From: Vitellaria paradoxa
Taxonomy: Eukaryota > Streptophyta > Magnoliopsida > Ericales > Sapotaceae
Assembly (NCBI GenBank): GCA_019916065.1
Contig: CM034233.1
Coordinates: 51,522,447 to 51,586,446, forward strand
Length of the DNA: 64,000 nt
Direction of reading: 5' to 3'
Shown here: piece by piece, positions 34,317 through 47,500 of the stretch
Numbering within the stretch: the first letter of the stretch is position 1
How the letters are laid out: each line of letters begins with the position of its first letter
The notes under the pieces: generated by a model
What the model was told of the DNA's origin: nothing
The model's database searches: none
The model's input: only the letters and a program-made list of their open reading frames with translations
Made by a program: the position numbers and the translations under genes

Positions 34317-35120
34317 TGTTGGAACTAAGTGTATTTTTAAAACAATGTGTCTATCCCACATTGAAAAAAACATGAAAGTTTGTCTACCTTATAAGTCATT
34401 GCACCTTAGTGGGCTTGTGAATGTGGCTAGACCTAAGGGGAGGTCTCGCACAGCTTGAGCATTGGGCCAAGGCTCAATGCAATTTGGAAAAACTAATCCG
34501 AAAACTAATTAACCGGATGTGCATTACATCTTAGTCACGCGCAGGGGGTGCAAATCCACCAAAAGGAGCCTCGCGCATATGCGGAAAATTCCCACGTTTT
34601 GCAAACCTTCCTTTTTGATGTGTACTGTTATAGAAAATGGTATAAAAATGTATTTGGTTTAAAACAGAAATTATTTTCTTGTATAAAACGTATGCTTAAA
34701 TAATCTGTTTTAATTCTTTCGTTTTCAAAACTTAGCAGTTACACGCTCCTCTTTTTTGTGTATATATACAGAACTATGTAACTGCTTTTAGATACAGAAA
34801 ATTCAACTTTTCTTCCTCTGTTTTTATCTGCTTTTCCCGAGTTCGAGCAAGAAGCCGAAATTGTGTCTTGTTGTCGACTTTCTTCCGTGCAAAGAAAGTT
34901 GAAACAGAAGTGTCATTCTAGGCTGTTTTATCCTGGGGACGGCATGGTGTTGTTTGAACTGCTTGCACATTCTGGGCAGAGTCATGAAACGTCTTAAAGA
35001 GAGCGACCTAATCCGCGACTCAACCCAAAAACACGCACAGCAATCAGTTTGGTAATCTGTTATTTTCATAACAGACATTGAGGTAACATTGTTCTTAGTT
35101 TTTCAACTTTGGTTTCAACA
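34317..35120 (+). repeat. Copia 3' LTR
   Basis: 804 bp, TG...CA, carrying 78 bp that are missing from the 5' LTR. Followed by the CTTTA target duplication at 35121-35125. Confidence 0.95.
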
Positions 35121-35125
35121 CTTTA

Positions 35126-36540
35126 TCTATGTGAGTCTCCACTATTTTATTATCTTAGACATCAAAGTCTTATAAGTTTTACACCAATGCTTTCCTTAAA
35201 CACACACACAATTACAAAGATATAGAAGAACTTGTTGTGGTTCTCTTTAAGGTCATTGTTTTAACTTTCCATCAAAATACCCTCTCTTCTCTTTCTTGTA
35301 AAAGTTGAGACCAACACTAATGGTGATTCTAGGTGATACACAACACTATACAAATTCCTATGTGCACACTAGACTCACCACCTAATGATGTTAGAGTTTC
35401 TTTAACAGTTTGTATAGAATGTAACATCATATAAATATTTAATACAGCAAAACAAATCAATGCGGCCAAAAAAAAAAAAAAAAATCATTCAAGCAAACAT
35501 ATTCGGTATATGTTGACTGTTTTAAGGAATTTTGCAACCTCACATTTTCTAGGAGTTGTTATAATCTCATAAAAATCTCATCCCTCCAATCATTAGTATG
35601 AGTTCCATTTTTTTAACAGTATTAGAGAGAGAGATAGAGGAAGGAGGGTGGAAGAGGAAATGACAACCTTTTAACCCCTTGATCACTTTCTTAATGCAAA
35701 ACAAATTACACACAATGCTTGAGTTCATTATTACATTGCTTGTGGACCCATTTCAAAGTTGAAAATCATATATTTACACACAAATTCTTGTACAGAATTT
35801 TATACAGAGGTTTAAGAAAATTTTAAGCTACCTTATTGAACTTCTAAGAATTAGTTGAGTTATGAGAACTAAATTAAACTTGGCATAAACTTACCAAAAA
35901 AAAACTTTGGGCACATTTTTATGAGTTATTATAATTTTGTAATAGTTTTTTATTTGAATAAATTTCACTCTTAGAATTACTCTCCAAGTTATATATATAA
36001 TAATAAAACTTGTAACAATATAACCTCATGTTTTAGAACTAGCTTTTAGGAATGTCATATTAGGTGCATGCAATAGTTGTACTTCACTCATTTCTATTCT
36101 ATTATTCGAGAGTCATTTATGTTTACTTCATTTTCTTCTTAATTTCCTCTCTCACAAGTTCTCTTTGTACATCATTCTTTCCTTTCACTAATTAATTAAT
36201 GTCTCTTCATACAACATCCAGTAATCTTTCTTTTGAATTAAACTTATGAGAACAGCTCCTTCCATTTTGTGGAAAGATATAGTGTCCCTAATTTTTAAAG
36301 CACACTAGTTTGGTAGTTGTAACAATACAATAAATCATCCCCCCCCCCCCCCCCAAAAAAAAATCAAAATGTCACCTAGGCAATCACTTGTTAATATTCG
36401 AAGTCCCCAAATTTAACAATCAACCTGTTGAGCCAAAAAAGAAAAAAAAGTTAAAGGTAAACATAAATTTGGATAAAATTTGGAAAACAAAAATTAAAAA
36501 AGATGTTCAAATCTATTAGAGAAAAGGAAAGAGGATAAGA
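35126..36540. other. Intergenic DNA right of the Copia element
   Basis: Expected to hold the rest of the interrupted Harbinger element, but I recognise no Harbinger terminus or coding motif. A C run followed by an A run occurs at about 36338-36361. A TTACC plus A-run motif lies near 35893 between imperfect AAACTT(T)GG(G)CA repeats. Confidence 0.4.
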
Positions 36541-36990
36541 CCCAAATCTGGAGAGAAGAGAAGAAGAAGAAGGGGGAAGAAAAGAAGATGAGGAGCAAGC
36601 ACAGATCTTATTCATTTTCACGATCTAGTAGAAGAAGAGCAGCTTGTACTAGATCTGGAATCCCATCTGGAAGAATCGCCTGAAACCCTTTCTGAATTCG
36701 CTTAGCGAGTACCGAATCCACTGAGTGAGTGATCGGGGGGTAACGAGCTGAAAAAGAGATTAAATGATAGGTTCAAGAACAATGAGCTCAAGATCAGGCG
36801 TAAAAGCGAACTGAGAAGAAAAAGGATTGTGAGACAGACCAAACAATTAAGAGAGAGAGAGAGAAAGAGAATGCGAGCTTACTTGGGAAGGGATGAGGGA
36901 GAAGGAGGGGAGAGAGAGAGAGAGAGAAGGGAGCTCACCTTGCTCTGGTTCGCACCTTGGAGCGAAAAAGTCTTCCAGCTTCTGCTCAAT
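36541..36990 (-). other. Minus-strand leader-like segment with a 46-codon ORF, unrecognised
   Basis: On the minus strand this GC-richer block resembles the start of a plant transcription unit. It has CT-rich leader sequence, a 5' splice-site-like CAAG/GTGAGC near 36937, pyrimidine-rich tracts ending in CAG near 36748 and 36810, and then an open frame (36745-36608) ending in TAA with HSVDSVLAKRIQKGF in its first half and an LLLLDRENE end. I do not recognise the protein. No further coding lies downstream on that strand. It may be a captured or abandoned 5' gene end. GA-rich simple repeats overlap it on the plus strand. Confidence 0.35.
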
Positions 36991-38237
36991 TTACAACTGA
37001 GGAAAAAAAAAGGACGGAAACACTTTTTTGGGTGTTTAGCTTTTGGGCATGTTTCGCAAACAAATTTGTATTTTTTTGGTAACACGCAAAAAAAAAATAA
37101 TTTTACTAAACATGTTTTGTTGTCAATTTATAAAATTTTGAAAATATAAATAGAAAAAATAGAAAATGAAAATGTTATCAAACTAGGATTTAATAACACT
37201 ACAGAATTCTAGAGAGAAATAGAGTCCAAAATGCAACTACAAATAGGCACCTATAAATAAAGTGATACCCAACATCCCCCTTGAGAAACAATAGAGTAAG
37301 GATTAAGAACCAGAAATGGGTTCTAACAGCTCCAAATTGACAAATTAAACCCATAGGGTTTCTACAATTCCAAATCTCTACCAGGATGTTCACATCGCTG
37401 TGGAGCAACTTTTGAAGAACCTCAACCAGTATTTGATATTTAATTAAAGATCCATTTGGGTATGCAAAATTAATTTGAAGTCATCGTAATGCAAAACTAC
37501 TTTAACAACCTAATTTCAATGCCAAAGTCGTTTTTATTGAAACAATACTTGTTGAGGAATATATTTTCCGCATGCATATGTTGGGGAATTCAGTCGAAAG
37601 GCTTCATGCCTTGGGGCAAATATCCCACTTTCAATCCCAACGTCATCTATCCATTCACCAAATGAAAATAAGAAGACTCCCTTAATTAAAGGTGATTTTT
37701 ACCTTACACTTCAACCCCTAAACTATTAGAAATTAGTTTTGTTAGAAATATATAGTTGCATGAAATTACTAACTTTTACGAATTTTAATAAATAGAAAAA
37801 AAGAAAAGAAAAAGAGTAGTGTTGAGGGTTTAGGAAAATGCCTTCATAGAATGTTAAAAAAAAAAAAAAAATCCAACAACCTATTTCATTAATAGCATAT
37901 GCGAACTTCCATACGAATTTGTTCAAAGTAAAATATTTGCTTCCTATTTTGAATCTCTGCCATCTTATATAACAATATAACAAGGGTAGGAGTTAAAAAT
38001 TATACTTGCTAAAAAAACAGGTCACGTAAGTATTGTTTATACTTAACAGTTCAGAGATCTTGTAAAGTAGTAAAGGTTTTAAGACACAAAAAAAAAAAAA
38101 AAAAAAATAATAATAATAAAAATTGAGAATTATTTTTATTTTGGTTTACAATCTAATTAGATGGGAATATATATATATATATTTGAGACTCAAGAAGTAT
38201 ATTTAATTATTATTTTCTTTCTCCGAAAGTATATAAA
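36991..38237. other. Intergenic DNA upstream of the O-fucosyltransferase gene
   Basis: AT-rich. A segment about 37015-37190 ends AATGTTATCAAACTAG, whose reverse complement resembles the hAT-like MITE edge at 17704, so a related MITE may lie here. Long A runs occur at about 37858-37872 and 38089-38107. No gene is seen. Confidence 0.4.
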
Positions 38238-38513
38238 ATGTGTTTGGAGTTGTATGAAAGTGTATAAAGGGTGAGTTTGGTTTACAAACAAACTCCAAAA
38301 AATTTTATAAATTTCTGTTAATTTTATATCATATCAATTTTTTTCTTTCATTACACGTATTACAAACTCTCAATTTATCTTATTCTAAACTTACCTAAAA
38401 TTATAAAAGTTAATATATCGTATTTTATGTAATAAATAAAAAATTTAAATTTTATAATTTTGTAATTGGTGTTTATAGCGTTTTATATTTTTTTTACCAA
38501 CCCAAAGGAAGCC
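38238..38513. mobile_element. Nested MITE pair in the putative promoter region
   Basis: The outer element shares its left end (GTGTTTGGAGTTGTAT) and interior (AAAATTATAAAAG, TTTAAATTTTAT) with the MITE at 4986-5152. It is split near 38269 by a second element (about 38270-38395) with imperfect inverted ends GGTGAGTTTGG and, reversed from the right, GGTAAGTTTAG. The pair ends about 80 bp before the first ATG of the O-fucosyltransferase gene. Target duplications are not clear for either. Confidence 0.5.
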
Positions 38514-38591
38514 ATGATCCAAACGCAACTCGAATAAATGACACCTCAACTCAAGCCCCTGGGTCACCCCATCATGTAAGACAATGAGTCC

Positions 38592-41500
38592 ATGAAGCGA
38601 GAGATATCGAAAGGAACAAATGAATGCGTGTGTGAGTCAGAGCCGCAGGACCGAACTGTGAGAGAGATGGTTAACAACCGGAGCTATTCCCACTTCCGAA
38701 AGTCGTTGGCCGCTGCTAAGCTCCTTCCAAGTAAACCATCTGCACCATCGGTTGCAGTTTACGCGTTCCTTCTCTTTTCTTTTTCAATCTTCATATTTAT
38801 CTTCTACAGTAAAGACATATCAGAAGATGGACAGAAATCCCTATTTTTGGAAGATTCTCAATCCCAACAGGTTTTTCACTGTTCTCCCTAGTCATTTCAT
38901 CAGGTCAATTATAATAAAGATTTGCCCTTTCTCTTTTTTTTTTGGTAACTGCTGTTTGTTTGTTTGTGTGCCGTTGATGTGTTGTTTTGGTAAAGAAATT
39001 CTTATTTTTGTGATTTTCCTTTTGTTTCGAGAATTGGGTTTTTCTATGTTCTTGGGGGGCGTTGGATATGTTAATTGCCAGTTACTATCGGGGCAGAAAT
39101 TGATGACCTCTGATTGTTCGTCGCATTTGTATTTGAACATTTTAGGTGATTGCTCGATTTTTTTGCAGAAATATTGTAGTCAATTTGCTCTCTTCCCCCC
39201 CACCCCCCCCCCCCCCCCCCCAAAAAAAAAAGGTCAGAACTTCTTAATAGGATATTTAAGCATGAGGATATGCGATTTGTTCCCTCAATTTCTGGTTATC
39301 TTTCAGAAGGAATATGTACAGACAGGGAAGTCTCTTAATATTCAAATGTATATTAAGGAACAGCATATTTCTTTACCTGTTTATCAAGAACAATCACATT
39401 GTCAAACAAGGTTACTTTAATGTATGCATAAATGTATATAAAAAATATTATATATTTAAATATGCATAGGTTATCTGCCAAAAAGTTGTTTTTTCTCATG
39501 GTTAAAAACATTTTTTGTAATCAGTTGGTTTTTGTATTTGCCTGGTCTCCATGGAGAATTACAAACTTGTGTAAATCCATATCCCTTTTGGATATTTTAG
39601 GTTTGCTTCTTGAATTTATAAGCATTTGCAAAAAGGGACAAAATCCTGTCTATGTGAATCCATCAAGAAATTTAGAGCCATGGTTATACACACAAATGCT
39701 TCCTCCCACCCTAACAAAATGCATGGGGGCACAAAACTCAAGGAAACATTATTGTTGTAAAAACTTTCACAATTCATTTGCTTGGTGCTAGTCATATTTT
39801 TGTCTACACTAAGAATTGACTTTAAGTCCTTATCTTTTTATTTTGGTAGTGAATGAGTTCACTAAACATATTCAAGAAGATATCTGTTGGTGTATGTCAA
39901 TTGCAAATGATATTATATTGATAGATGTGACTAGGTTAGGGGTTGATCATAAGTTAGAATTTGGAGGCACTTTAGTATTGAGAGATTTTAGAGTAAGTAG
40001 AACCAAAAAAGAGTATATGCATAGTAAATTTTAGTAAAACTAAAACTACGAATGGGGATATAGTGAGAATTGAGAATCAAGAAGTACCAAAAAGTAATCA
40101 TTTTTGATATCTTGGATCAATTATTTATGCAAATGGAGGGATTGAAGGATGTTATCCGTATGATTTGAATTGGGTGGTTAAAATAGAGAAGTGTCTCAGG
40201 TATTTTATGTGACTAGAGAATGCCTATTAAGTTAAAAGAAAATATTTATAGGAGAATTATAAGATTAACTATGTTTTATAGAACAAAGTATTCGATCATT
40301 AATAAGCAACAGTTTTCTATGAGATGCTTATGGTGGAAATGAAGATGTTAAGATAGATGTATGGTAATACGGCAAAAGATAGGATAAGAAATAAATATAT
40401 TTAAAAGAGAGGTTGAGAGAAGATCGTTTAAGATGGTTATGTCATATCAAACATAGACCTAAGGAGACATTAGTACAGAAGAGTAAGTTAATTTAAGTAA
40501 AAGGGTTAAAAAGAACAAAAGGTGAACCTGATATTATATAGATTGCAATTGTAAGGAAAGTCCTAATTTTATATAACCTCATAGAAAACATATCAGATGA
40601 CAGAAATGAATGGAAAAAGAGAATTCGTGTAGCTGATCCCATCTAATTTGGGACTAGGGCTTTATTGAGTTGAGTTGTAAATGCTTTATAGATAAAAGAA
40701 AGGCATTAAGGGGATGCCATCTTTTACAAAGGCTAGCCAAAAACAAAAATCACTTGAACCACCTCTCTAAAATTTAAATAAGTCCAGTTCTATCTCCTTG
40801 ATAACCATCTATACTTTGTAGATGCCATTGTTGGGAGATAATGAGTGTCATGTTCTTATGGGGATGTGTACACTTCTAGGAAGGTGCCATGTCTATGTTG
40901 GATGCTAACACTCCTCAAGCACTCCCTAGCATGTGTTGGACACTCCTCCAAATATATCATATTATTTTTATTTTTGTTTAAAAGTAGACAACACCCTTCA
41001 AACACTTGGAAGAAACCTATTTAGACGTACACCAAACACATTATAAGTTTGAAAAAGAAAACTAGAAATATAATATTTAAATAATGTCAGAATATCTCGA
41101 TAATTAATTACGATTATGTTTATTTTTGGTTGTAAGCGTGGCCTATATTATTCTATTTTCCTTATTGTACTAAGACTTTTGATTATAAATACCAAGTGAG
41201 GGAGAGGAGGAAAATTAATTCACTCTGATTCCTGTGCTTTCTCTCAACTTAGTATCAAAGCATTTCTCTTTCCATAAAAAAAAAAAAAAAAAAAAGGCCT
41301 AGGTGGCAACTGTTTATATTTGGCCATTAGCGTCATCCAATGATCTCACCACAAAAAGTGCTAATGTTCGACAACACTTACAAACCTAGTCCGATCATCT
41401 GTCGTGTTTGATGCGCTCTCACATGCCTTTCATGTTTCTAGATAGCGCTCACACCAGTGACTTCGATCGGTGCATCCAGAAGTGTGCTTTGTCGACGCTT

Positions 41501-44500
41501 CTTTGGTGACACATTCCAGCGATTGTCTCTCTTTACTCTATCATCTCCCATGCTTGTTTGAATAATGTAATGCTTTCTTGTGATTTGACGAAGATTTCTT
41601 TGTTGTTGGATTTATGTTCTTTTTCGTTGTTTGATTGATTTGTTGTCCATGGGTGCTTTGATAGCGATTTGACACTATCTATGCGTTATTGATGTTCTTA
41701 TGTGGTATTAACTATTTGTTGCTAGTTCTTGATCATTGTTTGCTCGGTTGTGTGTTTTGAGTATCTTGCCACACACGATGCTTGTTGCTGTTCTTTCTTG
41801 GTCTCATGGTGTTTGTGGCGTGTTCTACTTTGTCTCTGCAATGGCTTTCAACCTTTCTGATGTTAAGGATACTAGAGGGGAAAATTTTCCCATTCTACAC
41901 CGGTTTCAGTTATGCCAATTGACAGTCTTCCGAAGTCTATTACCTGTGAGAAGTTGAATGGGATTGCATGGGGTTGCTAATTATTTGATTTGGTCTCATG
42001 TTATGAGGATATTCCTCATTGATTGACAAATTGGAACATTACATTGTGGATCTCTCGCCAGATTTGAAGTCTCCTACTTATTCCCAATTGCATGTTGTTG
42101 ATGTAGTTGTAATAAGTTGGTTATGGCACAGGTTAAAGCCTTTTGTTTTTTGTGTTGTGGCATTGTGCAAGACATATTCTTTAGCCAATTTCTTTTCTTA
42201 GCGCAACAATATTTAGAGATTTTTGAGGCCTATGAGCAGCTCTTCTCTTTTCGACTGGGAGAGAAACCACCCTTTGAATATTATAGCACTCTTAAAGCTT
42301 TCTATGATTGCCTTTCGCAAATTCGTCTCTTCCTCAAGACTAAGGCAAAGATCATACATCACTGGGATGAGTTTATGATTGTCCTTTTTCTTATTGGGCT
42401 AAATGTTGACCTTTGTAGTTATAGAGACCAATTTTTAGCTGGGGGAGACTATCCTTACTTTAACCAGTGTCAACTCTTGATTGTAGTGTTCTTCGTTGGG
42501 CATGTCCTACTTCCAGTGGCTTTGACTTTGCTGCATTAGTGTGTGGCTCTGGTAGTTGTGGAGTTTCTCAGTGTGCCTCTTGTGGTGGCTCCCGTGGTGG
42601 AGGTTGCATTTTTTTGTGGTAGCACATGTTACTCGAACTCTCCATTTTAGGGTGAAGTACCCGTGTTGACATAACATGACATGACACCAACATGATTATG
42701 GGATCCATGTTGGATATGGTGAAATTTCGTCAAATGCATCTAATTTTAGAAGAGATGAAAGTTGAGTTTAAGAAATCTTTTAGATGACATGTGACTCCAA
42801 ACTCGTTTGGTCTTTCATAATATGAAAAGATAAAAATACCATATCAGCTTTAATAATTTACTTTATGAGTGAATTTTTATTTTTAAGTTCATTTTATTTT
42901 AATGATTATTGTTGGTTTATGATACAATGTTGTTATAACACCCAAAAAAAAAAAAAAAAATGCATCTATCTCCTCCTTATTTGTATATGTTATTATAAAT
43001 TACACTTACGCATATACTATTGTTTTTTTTGCCATATCCCCTTATCAATATCCAAAATTTGGACCTTTTTTTTTTTTTTTGAAAAGATAAGTAAGTATTA
43101 TTAAAGAGCATCGGAGGGATGCCAAAGTATGAGAATCATATTACAAAATCCCCTACTTACTGCATGCTAGTTATAAAAAGTAAAAAGGAACTAAGATCTA
43201 TCTCTTTTCCTTCTTCAACCCAATTAAACAAAAACAAGAAAGGAAAAAGCTTTTGGAGTGCAAAACAGTCCTTTCTACGTTTTAAAAAATCCTTCTATTA
43301 CGTTCCTTCCAAATCCACCAAAAAAGGCAATAAGGAATCATATTCCAAAGCTTCTTCTTCCTCCTTCCCACAGGTTGTCCCCATTAGGCTGAGAGAAAGC
43401 ATTTTAAGTTTGCAGGGAAGCACATTTGGATGTCGAAGCAAGAGAGAATTAAGCTCCAAATTTCAGTGGTCCAGCAACAATGGATGAGTAGATGCTCGAT
43501 TGATTCTTCGTGTCTGAGACATAATGGGCATCTATTAGCTAATGAGTAGCCCCTTCGCTTTAGATTGTCCAAAGTCAGAATCCTTCCCCTTGCGGTACAC
43601 CAAGAGAAAAAAATGACCCCTGTAGGAACAGGAGCCCTCCATAAATTTATCCAAGGGAAGTCGTCCTTTTCTCCCCTCTGTAAGAATAGGTAGAAGGATT
43701 TTACTATGAAGACATTATGCATAGATTGCTTCCATATCAATGTGTCTGCCGTGTCATCCATTGGTAGAGAATACAGTATATCCATCAAAGTCCAGAAACT
43801 GTCCAATTCCCAATCATTTAGTCTCCTTCGTAGTTGAACATTCCAAACACTGTTTGACTCATAACCTATGCAATAATCTGAGACTAAAGCATTCTTGTCC
43901 ATTGCTATTGCATAGATATCAGGAAAAACATCAGAAAGACAGCCACCAACCAACCAGTTATGTTTCCAAAACAAAATCTTGTCCCCCCTTCCCACCTTCC
44001 AAGATAGACAGCTAACAAATCTGGACCATTTCCTTCTTATATTTTTCCATAAACTGACACCATAATAGGAAGGACCTTCAGTAGAGATCCAGCCACCTTT
44101 TTCCTCGCCGTATTTTGCCACGATCAATCTTCTCCAAAGACTAAAATCTTCGTGAGCAAATCTCCACAGCCACTTCCCCAAGAGTGCCTCATTGTGCAAC
44201 TTCAGTTGTCTAATTCCAGCTCCTCCCGATTGAATCGGCTTGCAAACAACTTTCCAATCCACTGAGTTGTGCTTGAAGACTCCCTCCCTCCTGCCTCAAA
44301 GAAAATTTCTTTATAGTCTCTCTAATTCCTTTAGAACTGATACAGGGGCTGGGAAAAGAGAGAAAAAATAGGTGGGAAGGCTAGAGAGGACACTCTTGAT
44401 CAAAGTGATCCTTGCCCCCTTTGATAGGTAGTTAATTTTCCACTCAGCTAGTCTAGTTCTGCACCTTTCTAAAACAAGATCCCAAAGCTGTTTTGACCTG

Positions 44501-47500
44501 AAATTGGAGCCTAGAGTCATGCCCAGATAAATTGTAGGAAGAGAGCCTGTTTTGCAGCCAAGAACTGCAATAAGATCCTCCAAAATCTAAACTGAAACCC
44601 ACTAGTAGAACCTCTGATTTGCTGAGATTTATCTTCAGTCCTGAGACAGCCTCGAAACCCAATCAAATACAATGGAGATGGCCTAACTGTAACAATTCTG
44701 CACCACAAAAAACTATGGAATCATCTGCAAACAGAAGATGAGATATGCTAATGCTCCAGTTGCTGGTTAAAATAGAAAAACCTTCAATATAACCTACTTG
44801 TTTAGCCTTAAACATCATTCTACTGAAGACTTCCATAACCAAAATAAAGAGGAAAGGTGATAAAGGATCACTTTGTCTCAAGCCCCGAGAGGAGGCAAAG
44901 AAGCCTTCAGGGGTGCCATTAATCAAAACTGAAAAGCTAGCTGTTGAAATACACCAGAATATCCACTGACACCATTTTTCTCCAAAGCCCATTCTTCTCA
45001 GCAGGTAGAGCAGGAAATTCCAGTTGACGTGGTCAAAAGCCTTTTTAATATCTAATTTACAAATTACTCCAGAATTTCCGCTCTTGATTTTTGAATTCAA
45101 AACCTCATTAGTAATGAGGATGGCATCCAAAATCTGTCTCTCCCTAACAAACGCATGCTGGGAATCTAAGATGAGACTTTCCATAACCTGCTTCAGCCTA
45201 TTGGCAAGAACCTTTGAAATTAGTTTATAAATAGCTCCCACCAAACTGATGGGCCTGAAATCTTTCGGCTCAACTGCACCATTTTTCTTAGGAATTAAAG
45301 CGATGAAAGTAGTGTTCAAACTTCAGACAAATCTGCAGCTGTTGTGAAATTCAGCAAATCCTCCTTGAGAGTGCTCCAACAATTTTGAAAGAAAGCAATG
45401 GTCCAGCCATCAGGACTAGGGGCCTTATCTCCATTAAGTTCCATAAGAGCCTGATGAATCTCAGTTTCTGAGAAAGGGAGCTCAAGGCTTGCTGCAGTAG
45501 GGGAGCTAAGTTGAGAAAGAGCCATTTCATTTACTAGAGGCCTCCATTTTTCTTCCTCCTCAAATAGCTTCTTGTAAAAATCCACAATACTCTGTTTGAT
45601 GATCCCTTGATCTTCGGTTAACTCCTCATTGACTTTCAATTTATATATCCAATTTCTCCTTTTGTTTGCTGATGCTATTTTATGGAAATATTTAGTATTT
45701 CGATCTCTTTCTTTGAGCCATCGAATTCTGGATTTTTGTCTCCAGCTTATTTTCTCCATTTTGATTAAATTGGTTAGGCTTATCATCTTGTCTTTCCTCA
45801 AAGTTTTCCCATGATCAGAAAGGGAACCTTCATCATCCAACAGATCCAAACCTTGAATATCTTTCACTAATTGAGCTTTCTGCTAATCGAGCCTCCCAAA
45901 AACCTCAATATTCCAATGTTTTAGATCTGCTTTTAAATACTTCAACTTTTGAGTCAATATGTAACTAGCTGATCCAGCGCAGCTATATTTATTCCACCAA
46001 AGTGCAATCATGTCCTTAAAGCCTTCTACCTGCAGCCACGTGTTTTCAAATCTAAAGGGTTTTGGGCCTTCTTTAATTCCTCCCCCATCCAACATTAAAG
46101 GGGAGTGATCTGAAACAATCCTAGGAAGAGATGTTTGAAGGATTGCGGGGAATAGATCCTCCCATTCAGAAGATACCAGGAATTTGTCAATCCTGGATTT
46201 ACTGGTGCTGTTGCTCCAGGTGAATCTGCCTCCATTTAAAGGCAGATCAATTCCTTGTAATCCTTCAATGAAGTCTGAAAAAATTTCCATCTGTCTTGTT
46301 CTGTTTTTGCACCCCTATTTATCCTCAATGCTTCTAACCATGTTAAAATCTCCCCCCAAACACCATGGCAAGTTCCACTTGAAAATTGCTACTTCCACTT
46401 CTTCTAGTAAATCTGATTTCCAGTGATTGTCAATTGGTCCATAAATACCTGTAAAGGACCAGGAAATGTCCTCATCAAGATGTCGAAACCTGCAGGAGAT
46501 TGAGAAAGAGCCAATCTCATGTTCCACTGCTTGTAATTTCCCGTAATCCCACATGATTAGGATGCCTCCCGAAGCCCCAACAGACTCCATAGCTACCCAC
46601 TTACACCAGCCACCTCCCCAAAGAGTCCTAACAATGAAATCATTAATCCTGTTGAGTTTTGTTTCCTGCAGACATACTACATCAGGATGCTGTTTGGAGA
46701 TTAAAGACTTGATTAGCATTCTCTTCTTCTTTCCACAACAACCCCTAACATTCCAACTTATTATTCTTGGATTCATTCCCAAAGCAGAGACAAGGCCCCC
46801 CCTCTCTTCTCTTATCTTTGACAAGATCCCCCCTCTTTCTTATCATAACTTATTGAGCATTGTAAGTTCTTGAGCTCCCTTACTACTCCCTTAGTACGGC
46901 TCTTTTGAAGCTTCTTCTGGCCACTGTTGAATTTCCTCATTTTTTTCTTCAATGGATTGTAATAAATCCGTAATTTGTTCTTCGAAGCCTTCTCTTGAGA
47001 TGCCCAAAATCTTCTTAAAGGACTTCATTCGATTAATCACCTAGGCTGAAATCAGTTTTTGATCGTGCCCACAATTCTCTAGCAGCAATTGATTAGAGAA
47101 CTGCTGCTCATCGTCTGGTCCAACTACAGCCAAAGGTTAGCATTCTAGAGCTTCCTAATTAGCAGCTTCTTGTAATCCAAAGGGTACCAGCCAATTCCCT
47201 TGAGGTGAGGTATTGTCTTCAGCTGAATGATCTTCCAGGAAAGAATTGATTGCAATGGTCTCCTCGGGTGGAGGACTAACCCATGGTGAAATGTTCATCT
47301 GACTAGAGGATATCTGGGATCTAGGAATTTTCCTAGAATTGTACTTTAACCCATAAAACTTCCGGTTATCAGTCGAACAAGCAGAACATCCAATTTCAGT
47401 TTCCACAGCATCTTTAGTGGTGTCGATTGATTGAGATACAATTTTAGAATCAGCATTTAATGGATCCTCATCATAATTGTCGCATAGTATTTCAAACCTG

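Larger units (their letters stand above)
27093..35120 (+). mobile_element. Copia LTR retrotransposon with both LTRs, TSD CTTTA
   Basis: Two near-identical LTRs (27093-27818 and 34317-35120) begin TGTTGGAAC and end GTTTCAACA. CTTTA flanks the element on both sides (27088-27092 and 35121-35125). A purine-containing tract ending AAGTGGCGGAT lies directly before the 3' LTR, where a polypurine tract belongs. Between the LTRs are gag, protease, integrase, reverse transcriptase and RNase H in Copia order, all disrupted. No clear initiator-tRNA primer-binding site is visible after the 5' LTR. A 2.0-kb CACTA-like element sits inside pol. The element landed in a Harbinger element and is inactive. Confidence 0.95.

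Noticed and set aside
36829..37149. Arg/Glu-rich open frame on the plus strand
   Set aside because: Reads through GA simple repeats and overlaps a better leader-like structure on the other strand.
38752..39420. 222-codon open frame in intron 1
   Set aside because: Runs across a splice donor and C run. It is in another frame than exon 1 and has no domain. A chance frame in low-complexity intron DNA.
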